This document shows, piece after piece, positions 40,104-47,552 of a DNA stretch of 64,000 bases. Every line of letters starts with the position of its first letter. The stretch's first letter is position 1. The translations under genes and the position numbers were made by a program. Under the pieces are notes generated by a model, which saw nothing but the letters and a program-made list of their open reading frames with translations, ran no database searches and was not told where the DNA came from. The DNA comes from Marinoscillum sp040218045 (GTDB lineage: Bacteria > Bacteroidota > Bacteroidia > Cytophagales > Cyclobacteriaceae): assembly GCA_040218045.1 (NCBI GenBank), contig JAVJQA010000031.1:29731-93730 (forward strand), written 5' to 3'.

Positions 40104-40901
40104 TTAGTTTTTATATGTCTTGCCTGATTGTGGAATACCAATAGTATTTTCGTCCAGGTGATATTCGACCTTAACAGACTGCTGGCCATTAAAAGTCATC
40201 ACATATACTTCCAGGTGTAGGTGCGGGCCACTGGCAAAACCGGTTTCACCGCTTAGTGCTATCGGATCCCCAGCCTTTACTCTGTCCCCGATTTTAACTT
40301 TAGACCCATTTTTCATGATGTGGGAATAGTCAGCTACGGAACCGTCATCATGTCGGATCATTACATAGTTATTGTATTTAGAGCATTCTTCACGAGGGCA
40401 ACCCTTACTGTTTTTTTCTTCCACATCCATCACTATTCCATCTCTAATTGCCGTAATTTCTGTGCCTGTATCCATATGAAAGTCCAGTGCATATTGGTTC
40501 ATGTGGGTAGGTCCTTCATTATAACCCTGATCTATTTTGAAAGTCCGTCCCTTTGCATAGGGTAGCATGTAAACCACATCATCATTGTGATTTGCATTTA
40601 CATCACCTTTGATATAAGTGAACCTGTAATTATAGGAGTAAGATCCTTTTTCTGGTGTGAGGGTAAAGAAATAAAGACTTTCCTTAGGCTCAACCACTTT
40701 AACCATCGGTAGGTTATCTGAGATTTTCATGCCTTTAAATGTCGCTTCAATTTTCACACTTTGTACCACCGCAGTGTTATTCCGAGCGAAAATCCTGATT
40801 GAATTGTCCTCCTGAGTTTCATGGTAAACTTCTACATCTTTTTTTTGAGCCTGTAGGCAAAACGTGTATGCAATCAGGGAAATACTAAGTAGTAACTTCA
40901 T
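40104..40901 (-). CDS. M23-family peptidase (LytM domain)
   Basis: The 265-residue protein has a signal peptide (SLIAYTFCLQAQ), a beta-rich N-terminal domain and a C-terminal M23 domain. The zinc ligands are in HMNQYALDFHM and the HxH motif of GPHLHLEVYV. M23 enzymes cleave peptide crossbridges in peptidoglycan. The start at 40901 (MKLLLSI) gives a normal leader, while a frame to 40919 adds MHRSPP. Its 5' end overlaps the sterol-desaturase gene by 17 bases, so they are co-transcribed. Confidence 0.9.
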   Translation of the reverse strand: MKLLLSISLIAYTFCLQAQKKDVEVYHETQEDNSIRIFARNNTAVVQSVKIEATFKGMKISDNLPMVKVVEPKESLYFFTLTPEKGSYSYNYRFTYIKGDVNANHNDDVVYMLPYAKGRTFKIDQGYNEGPTHMNQYALDFHMDTGTEITAIRDGIVMDVEEKNSKGCPREECSKYNNYVMIRHDDGSVADYSHIMKNGSKVKIGDRVKAGDPIALSGETGFASGPHLHLEVYVMTFNGQQSVKVEYHLDENTIGIPQSGKTYKN

Positions 40902-41763
40902 TGGTGGAGACCTGTGCATCAGGTGCTTCTTTGGGTTTGTTTACGATTGGTGGCCTGTATTTCTGAAAAGGAATGCTTAACAGGTTACCCAATCGATCAT
41001 TCTCATCAGGAGACATATGGGTATCAATCCCATATTTCAAGCTCTTTGTATCTTCTACGCTGGTATAGGTTCCAAAGATTCGGTCCCACAAAGAAAATAT
41101 ATTACCATAGTTGGAATCGGTCAAGGGTTGTTGATAGTGATGGTGCACTTTGTGCATGTGTGGGGTTACAAAAACATACGATAGCGCACGATCTACTTTG
41201 GATGGCATGTTGATGTTGGCATGGGTAATATGGGCAAACAAGACAGAGAGCGATTGGTACAGCATGACAATGCCAATTGGTGCACCAACCACAATTACCG
41301 CCAAAATAGTAAAACTGATCCGAAAGACCGTTTCACCAGGATGATGTCTTAGTCCTGTAGTTACATCTACCGTTGTATCACTATGATGTACCAGATGAAA
41401 TTTCCACATCCATTTTACTTTGTGCTCGGTCCAGTGGATAAAATATGCCCCGATCAGGTCTAGCAATAAAATACCCACAATTACCTGTGCCCACAAAGGC
41501 ATCTCGATCAGGTATAACAAGCCAAACTGATTATCTGCCACCCAGCGAGAGGAAAGCAGTAATACACCAGCCAGTCCAAAGCCAATGATGGCTGTGGTAA
41601 GGGTGAAGAATAAATTAAGTCCGGCATGCCGTGTCTTTTTGTACTGAAATGTGAACAGAGGTAATACCCCTTCGGCAATCCAGAAAATCACGATACCACC
41701 AATCAAAATCAGCGACCGGAACCAGGTCGGTACCTCTTCGAAAAAGCTAATGATGTCTTCCAT
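40885..41763 (-). CDS. Sterol desaturase / fatty acid hydroxylase family protein
   Basis: The 292-residue integral membrane protein has about four helices and the histidine clusters of the di-iron family: HWTEHKVKWMWKFHLVHHS, LRHHPGE, HITHAN and HMHKVHHHY. Members hydroxylate or desaturate lipids such as fatty acids, carotenoids or sterols. The substrate is unknown. It is the first gene of an operon with the M23 peptidase. Confidence 0.9.
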   Translation of the reverse strand: MEDIISFFEEVPTWFRSLILIGGIVIFWIAEGVLPLFTFQYKKTRHAGLNLFFTLTTAIIGFGLAGVLLLSSRWVADNQFGLLYLIEMPLWAQVIVGILLLDLIGAYFIHWTEHKVKWMWKFHLVHHSDTTVDVTTGLRHHPGETVFRISFTILAVIVVGAPIGIVMLYQSLSVLFAHITHANINMPSKVDRALSYVFVTPHMHKVHHHYQQPLTDSNYGNIFSLWDRIFGTYTSVEDTKSLKYGIDTHMSPDENDRLGNLLSIPFQKYRPPIVNKPKEAPDAQVSTNEVTT

Positions 41764-41850
41764 AATGGGCTTGTTGTCTAATATAAAACTAATGATTTCA
41801 GAGCAAAAAAAGTTGCAACATCGTTAGTGAAAAGAATTTTAGGGACAAGC

Positions 41851-44800
41851 TTACTGCTCTACTACCTTGGAGTGGTAGTCTGACGGGCTTTGGCCAAATT
41901 GCTCTTTAAAGCACTTGCTAAAATACTTCGGGTCACTAAACCCAACCGCATAAGCTACTTCTGAGATGTTCATTTCTGCATCCTGAAGGAGTTGTACACT
42001 TTTCTTTAACCTGATATTCTTGAGAAACTCATTGACTGACAGCCCGGATACGGTTTTGATTTTGCGCAGCAGGTTTCTTCTGCTCATGCGAAAGTGCTCG
42101 CTGAAGTCTTCTACACTAAATTTAGAATTAGATAGATTTTCCTCAATGACTTCAATGGCCTTTCGGATGAATTTGGCATCTGCCTGGTTAGTGGCCAACT
42201 TCGTGGCATCCAGGGAAACAGTGGTCTCAAAGCGCTCAATCAGATGTCTGCGTGTGGACAGGATGTTTTTAATTTTCTGCTTGAGCAGATTGATGTTGAA
42301 TGGTTTGATCATATAGTCATCAGCACCACAGGTCAACCCTTCTAGCTGTTTCTCCTCACCGGAATAGGCGGTCAAAAGAATGACCGATATATGACTGGTT
42401 CTTTCATCGTTTTTCAGTTGCTCGCATAGCTCAAAGCCACTTGCTCGTGGCATTCGTACATCACTTATGATCAGGTCTGGCAAATGCTCCAACGCTTGCT
42501 CTAATCCTTCCTGACCATCTTCTGCTTCTATGATTTTAAAAGCCCCACTAAGTCCTTCTTTGATGTAATGCCTGATTTCATGATTGTCCTCTACGATAAG
42601 TAGCGTAGGGGATTCTCCCAGGTCAAGGTCCCAAAGAGGTGCTTTTTCTTTGCTTTCTATTTCAGGGAACTGGCTTTCCAGTTCATAGGAAGTGTAGTAA
42701 GAGTTGTACAATTCTACTTCCTCGTTGGTGTATTCTGCTGAGCTTAAGTGCCCTTTGCCCTCCTTAAATTTCACGATAATGGTAGTGCCTTCACCAATTT
42801 GACTGATTACCTGAATCTCACCGTGGTGCAGGTCTACATACTGACGCATCAGTGCCAAACCAATACCAGTGCTGGCTTGGCGAAGGTTTGAGGCATTCTG
42901 AGCCTGGTAGTACAAATCGAATATTTTGTCTATCTGGTCTTCAGCAATGCCCGTTCCTGTATCAGCAATAGTAATGGCCACCTTTTGGTTTTCTTCCGTT
43001 AATTCACGATTGATGCTAAAAGTGATTTTACCCCCAGGAGGTGTGAACTTGAAGGCATTGGAAAGTAGGTTGGTGATGATCTTTTCCATTTTCTCCATGT
43101 CAAACCACAAGTCAAGAGTGTCTGAACTGGCATTGAACTCATATTGGATCCTTTTTTTCTCTGCAAGGAATGCGAAGGACCTGAATACGTCGTTGGAGAA
43201 TGATACGATGTTATGACGGTGAGCATGCAAGCTGATATTTCCTGATTCAATTTTTCTAAAGTCTAACAGCTGATTGATCAATTGGAGTAGCTTCACGGCA
43301 TTGCGGTGCATTGTGTCATACTCTCTCTGTACTGTTCCGTTTTTAATGGTTCTGGCAATCAGGTTTTCCAATGGGCCAATGATAAGTGTAAGCGGCGATC
43401 TCAGCTCGTGCGAGATATTGGTGAAAAAGCGGAGCTTCATTTCGCTTAAGTCCTGGATATCCTTCAGCAGTTTCTGGATTTTTTTGGACTGACTTTCTAA
43501 TTCTTCATTTTGCTTGGTGAGCAACTGATTGTTATTTATAAGGGTGCTGTTCTGCCTTTCTATTTCTTCGTTGCGTTCTTCCAGGAGTGTGTTTACATTT
43601 TGAATCTCAAGTGTAGCTTCTGCCACCTGTTTCTTCAGTATTGTCTGTCTCAGCTTTAGCTGATATAGCCTGATGCGGAAAACTGCAATGATTCCCAGAA
43701 TGATTGTCAGCGCACACAGTGCCTGAAACCATGTGGTGCGCCACCATGGCGGAAGAATCTTGATCTCAATTGAGGTGCCTTGTTCATTCCAAACACCATC
43801 ATTGTTGGAAGCCTTTACTCTAAAGGTGTAATTGCCTGGATTTAGGTTGGTGTAGGTAGCTGAGTTTTGATTTTCCACAAAATTCCAGTTACGCTCAAAT
43901 CCCTCCATCATATAGGCATATTCGTTCTTTTGTGGAAGCAAAAAGTTTAGTGCTGCAAATTCAATGCTGAACACATTATGTTTATAAGACAATACAATTT
44001 CAGTTGCTTCATCTATGGGTTTGTCTATGGGTTGGCCTTCGCCAAAGTCTACTTCCTGGTTGAACAACTTAAATCCTGTAAGCTCAACGGGAGGAGGTAA
44101 GGGGTTTTCTTTGATGTCATTGGGGTTGAATCGATTGAAACCATTTTGTCCGCCGAAGTACACGGTTCCATCTCTTCCTTTAAAACAAGCCAGGTCTTTA
44201 AAGTCATTTCCCTGCAACCCATCTTCTACTGTGTAGATCTGAAAATCAGGCTGATCATAGTTGTTGATAGCATTTTTAAACCTTACGAGTCCTTTCATAG
44301 TACCTATCCAGAGGTGCCCATTCTCATCCTCTATTACCCCGGTGATGCTACTACTAGGCAGTCCATCCTGCTCGGTATAGGTTCTGAACTTTTTGTTGAT
44401 GGGATCAAAAAACCACAATGCTTCTCGAGTCCCCATCCAGATATTCTTTTTGCTATCTACAATAGTCGCAATTGGCATGCCTGCGATTATGTTGAAGAGA
44501 TTTTCCAGCCGCTCAAAGGTTTTGGTTTTCGGATCAAATATTTCCAGTGACTTGCCTGTCTGGATCAATAGTTTTCCATTTTGATCTTCGGTGATTTCTG
44601 ATATAAAGTTGTCTCTGATGCTTGAAGGATCTCCCGGCTTGTATTGAAAACGCTCGAACGTTCGTGTTCGTGGATCAAACAGATTAAGGCCTCCTTTCAT
44701 GGTCCCAATCCATAAGTTTTTGTTCTTATCTTCAAATATTGCACTGACATCTTTTCCACTTAGTGTCTTTGGGTCGTTTGGATCATATCGATAGTGTTTG

Positions 44801-46146
44801 ATCTGACCATTTGTTTGGATATGATCCAATCCGCCATTGAAGGTGCCCACCCACAGGTCTCCTTTAGAGGAAATATGCATGGACAGCACCGCATCGCTCA
44901 AGATAGTGTTTGGATCCTCTTCAGAGTGACTCAGATAGCTGAAAGTATTGGTCTTCAGGTTGAGGATGTTTACACCACCACCATCAGTGCCTACGTAGAG
45001 GTTAGACTTTTGGTCTTCTTTAAAACAAAGCACGTTGTTGTTATTCAATCCATTGGCTTCTGATTTGTAATGGTAGAATGGTTTAGTCAGATTGCTGAAA
45101 TAATTGATGCCACCATGGTAAGTCCCTACCCAGGTGATTTGTGTGACCGGATCATGAAAAAGACTGTGAATGGAGTTACTGTTGATGCTAGCCTGGTCAT
45201 GGTTTGGGATGTAACTATGGATGCTTCTGTTGTGGATTTCCATAATGTTTAAACCACCACCTTCTGTGCCAATGAATAGTTGTCCTGATTGATTTCCGGA
45301 AAGGCACAAAACGCTATTATGAGATAGTCCTGAACCTGAGCCATTCGTAAACCGATCAAAGGAATCCATGGCGGGATTGTAGAGGTTCAAACCACCACCC
45401 AATGTACCAATCCACATTTGTTTGTTTTCATCCAGGTAAAGCGAGGTAACATGACTGTTAGATAGGCTAGACTCATCTTCTGGTGTATTTTCGTACAGAG
45501 CGATTTTTTTTGTTTTAAGATCTATTCTGTAAAGTCCGAGTTCCGTACCCACCCACAAATCTCCGCTTTGATCTTCACAAATGGCATAAACGGCTCCTTT
45601 TACTGTGAAATGTGGCTGCCCTTTCATGCCATGATAGCGAGAAAAGTACTGATTGTCATAGTCGTATTCATCCAGGCCCCGGTTCGTCCCAATCCAAAGC
45701 CTTCCTTTGGAGTCTTCATAAATCGTGTGAATCCGGTCATCACTAATAGAATAGAGACTCTTTGGTTTGTTTCTGAACGATTCGAATTTTTCTGTAGATC
45801 TGTCAAAGAGTTTCAACCCACCACTATAAGTACCAACCCAGATATTCCCTTTGGAGTCTTCTTTTATCGTTTGGATAAAGCTGTCCGTAAGCCCATTGTC
45901 ATTGGTATTGTCACTTTTGAATACTTTAAAAGTTTTGCCGTCGTACCTGTTGGCACCATGAATGGTGCCTACCCAAAGGAAGCCTTTACTGTCTTTGGTG
46001 ATACAAATTGCCCAGGTATGGCTCAGTCCTTCATGGGTACCGAGATGTGCAAATTTGATTTGCTCCTGGGCAGTCAGACAAGCGCTACAAACCATAAAGG
46101 CTATGGTCAAAAAGACTCCTGTTATCCGTGGGCTTTTGGTTGTCAT
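41851..46146 (-). CDS. Hybrid two-component system regulator (HTCS) of the polysaccharide locus
   Basis: The 1431-residue protein has a signal sequence, a periplasmic pair of beta-propellers made of Reg_prop repeats (about 30-690; recurrent LWIGT, GGLNLFDP and ITEDQNG motifs), a Y_Y_Y domain (about 732-800), one membrane helix (about 803-825), a HisKA domain with phospho-His near 911 (ISHELRSPLTL), HATPase_c (about 1018-1130), a receiver (about 1180-1295, phospho-Asp in IISDVRMP) and an AraC helix-turn-helix (about 1329-1428; ISEVAYAVGFSDPKYFSKCFKEQFG). HTCS proteins bind oligosaccharides in the periplasm and activate the neighbouring operon directly. The start at 46146 gives the better leader. 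It is divergent from the SusCD operon. Confidence 0.95.
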   Translation of the reverse strand: MTTKSPRITGVFLTIAFMVCSACLTAQEQIKFAHLGTHEGLSHTWAICITKDSKGFLWVGTIHGANRYDGKTFKVFKSDNTNDNGLTDSFIQTIKEDSKGNIWVGTYSGGLKLFDRSTEKFESFRNKPKSLYSISDDRIHTIYEDSKGRLWIGTNRGLDEYDYDNQYFSRYHGMKGQPHFTVKGAVYAICEDQSGDLWVGTELGLYRIDLKTKKIALYENTPEDESSLSNSHVTSLYLDENKQMWIGTLGGGLNLYNPAMDSFDRFTNGSGSGLSHNSVLCLSGNQSGQLFIGTEGGGLNIMEIHNRSIHSYIPNHDQASINSNSIHSLFHDPVTQITWVGTYHGGINYFSNLTKPFYHYKSEANGLNNNNVLCFKEDQKSNLYVGTDGGGVNILNLKTNTFSYLSHSEEDPNTILSDAVLSMHISSKGDLWVGTFNGGLDHIQTNGQIKHYRYDPNDPKTLSGKDVSAIFEDKNKNLWIGTMKGGLNLFDPRTRTFERFQYKPGDPSSIRDNFISEITEDQNGKLLIQTGKSLEIFDPKTKTFERLENLFNIIAGMPIATIVDSKKNIWMGTREALWFFDPINKKFRTYTEQDGLPSSSITGVIEDENGHLWIGTMKGLVRFKNAINNYDQPDFQIYTVEDGLQGNDFKDLACFKGRDGTVYFGGQNGFNRFNPNDIKENPLPPPVELTGFKLFNQEVDFGEGQPIDKPIDEATEIVLSYKHNVFSIEFAALNFLLPQKNEYAYMMEGFERNWNFVENQNSATYTNLNPGNYTFRVKASNNDGVWNEQGTSIEIKILPPWWRTTWFQALCALTIILGIIAVFRIRLYQLKLRQTILKKQVAEATLEIQNVNTLLEERNEEIERQNSTLINNNQLLTKQNEELESQSKKIQKLLKDIQDLSEMKLRFFTNISHELRSPLTLIIGPLENLIARTIKNGTVQREYDTMHRNAVKLLQLINQLLDFRKIESGNISLHAHRHNIVSFSNDVFRSFAFLAEKKRIQYEFNASSDTLDLWFDMEKMEKIITNLLSNAFKFTPPGGKITFSINRELTEENQKVAITIADTGTGIAEDQIDKIFDLYYQAQNASNLRQASTGIGLALMRQYVDLHHGEIQVISQIGEGTTIIVKFKEGKGHLSSAEYTNEEVELYNSYYTSYELESQFPEIESKEKAPLWDLDLGESPTLLIVEDNHEIRHYIKEGLSGAFKIIEAEDGQEGLEQALEHLPDLIISDVRMPRASGFELCEQLKNDERTSHISVILLTAYSGEEKQLEGLTCGADDYMIKPFNINLLKQKIKNILSTRRHLIERFETTVSLDATKLATNQADAKFIRKAIEVIEENLSNSKFSVEDFSEHFRMSRRNLLRKIKTVSGLSVNEFLKNIRLKKSVQLLQDAEMNISEVAYAVGFSDPKYFSKCFKEQFGQSPSDYHSKVVEQ

Positions 46147-46482
46147 TCTGGTTGAGTTGGTTGCTCCTTTATCGGAGAAGATAATCAATTGGACTGTGTG
46201 CTCAATGATCGATTACCCTTTCCGTAAGTTGATGATTTTGAAAATCATATTTATTCCTATAAAGATTGAAAAAAGCATAAAAAAAGACATGAAATAATCG
46301 ATTAATTTATGAATTGTCCGATTATTCCACCTTTTCGGAAATTTATTCTACCCCACTTGAAGCCCGATTCTTGACTATTGCATTAACACTTCATGCAGTG
46401 AGTGTACCAGTGATTATTTGGAGAATCACTGCATTGAGAAAATAAAATGCGAAACAATACTTTAAATCCAAACTTAAAAATT
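46147..46482 (+). promoter_or_regulatory. Divergent control region between the HTCS and the SusCD operon
   Basis: This 336-base gap has no gene. Near the operon it holds ATGCAGTGA (46393-46401) and TCACTGCAT (46426-46434), a perfect 9-bp inverted repeat. A second CAGTGAT half-site (46408-46414) lies inside it and pairs with ATCACTG (46425-46431). Three related half-sites over 42 bases fit an HTCS operator or alternative leader stems. No exact TAnnTTTG box was found. Confidence 0.5.
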
Positions 46483-47445
46483 ATGAAAATGACAAGAATG
46501 TTATTCGTGTGGGTGCTGATGCTTACTTCTGCTTTTTTGCTCAGCTGTGGAGAAACTGAAGAGCCAGAGCCTGAAGCAACACCTGCAGTTTCCAAGTTTA
46601 GTGTGTCCGTGGACAATGAAACCAAGACAGTGACGCTTACCAACGAGTCATTAAATGCGGTTAGTTATGCATGGGATTTTGGCGATGGAAACACTTCGAC
46701 CGACGAAAGTCCGGGTACTCATACTTATGATGACTATGGTGCTTACACCATTGTGCTGACAGTGGAAAACACTGACGGTGTGGAGGACTCAAGTGAAAAG
46801 GCAGTCACACTTGAAAAAGGTGCATTAACCACTATGGATATCCTTTCTGGAGAGTCTTCTAAGACCTGGGTGCTTGCTCCGATGCTTCATGGCTATAGAT
46901 TTGGTGCGATTGAAGATCCAGCATCTGTCTGGTGGGGCACAGATCCGGCGATTGCCGAGTCCAGAGCATGTATGTTCAACAATGAATTCACTTTTACTTC
47001 TGATGGAAACTATACTCGAAACTTTAACGGCAACTTTTGGCAAGAATATCTCTACTTTAATTCCTGTGGAGAAGAAAGTGCTGAAGGTTGTATTGATTTG
47101 ACATCAGAGACAACCCTCGAAAACAAACTGGGTGCAGATGTAACTGCCTGGTTGGAAACTGACTTTACTTACTCCATAGATGGAGATGAACTCACTGTAG
47201 ACGGTGAAGGAGGGTATGTCGGTCACTATACGTCAGGTAGGAACACAAGAGATTTTGGGCTGGTATCTGAATACAAATACACTATTGTGTCGATTTCTGC
47301 AGATACGCTTGTGATTTCAGGTCTTGGAAACACAGGTGATTCAAACGAAGATCCTACTTGTCTTGGATATGAAGCGGGAGGGCTGGACACAGAAGGTGAA
47401 GCTCATGCATTGTTCACCATGACTTTAGTTCCTAAATCGAACTAA
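46483..47445 (+). CDS. PKD-domain lipoprotein, putative surface glycan-binding protein
   Basis: The 320-residue precursor has a lipobox at Cys22 (SAFLLSC) followed by an acidic stretch (GETEEPEPE) that fits export to the outer surface. A PKD domain follows (about 38-110; SYAWDFGDGNTSTDESPG). The C-terminal part (about 115-320), starting DILSGESSKTWVLAP, is beta-rich with many aromatics (VWWGTDP, FWQEYLYF), as expected for glycan contact. It precedes susC, whereas such proteins usually follow susD. The ATG at 46483 is chosen over 46447 for its leader. The glycan-binding role is inferred from context. Confidence 0.75.
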   Translation: MKMTRMLFVWVLMLTSAFLLSCGETEEPEPEATPAVSKFSVSVDNETKTVTLTNESLNAVSYAWDFGDGNTSTDESPGTHTYDDYGAYTIVLTVENTDGVEDSSEKAVTLEKGALTTMDILSGESSKTWVLAPMLHGYRFGAIEDPASVWWGTDPAIAESRACMFNNEFTFTSDGNYTRNFNGNFWQEYLYFNSCGEESAEGCIDLTSETTLENKLGADVTAWLETDFTYSIDGDELTVDGEGGYVGHYTSGRNTRDFGLVSEYKYTIVSISADTLVISGLGNTGDSNEDPTCLGYEAGGLDTEGEAHALFTMTLVPKSN

Positions 47446-47480
47446 GAAGAGATTTTTTAAACTGGAACCCCTATTCCCAA

Positions 47481-47508
47481 ATATGCGGCGGAGCAATCCG
47501 CCGCATAT
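47481..47508 (+). promoter_or_regulatory. Strong GC-rich hairpin before susC
   Basis: ATATGCGGCGG (47481-47491) and CCGCCGCATAT (47498-47508) form a perfect 11-bp stem with a 6-base loop. No T run follows, so it is more likely an mRNA processing or stability element between the lipoprotein and susC cistrons than a simple terminator. A partial attenuator is possible. Confidence 0.6.
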
Positions 47509-47552
47509 CAATATCGGTCAGTCTTTGAAAACCAAGAAAACGAACTAAACAA

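Noticed and set aside
45568..46155. 195-codon plus-strand ORF opposite the HTCS propeller
   Set aside because: The minus strand encodes a clear propeller repeat domain in this region, so this is a shadow frame.
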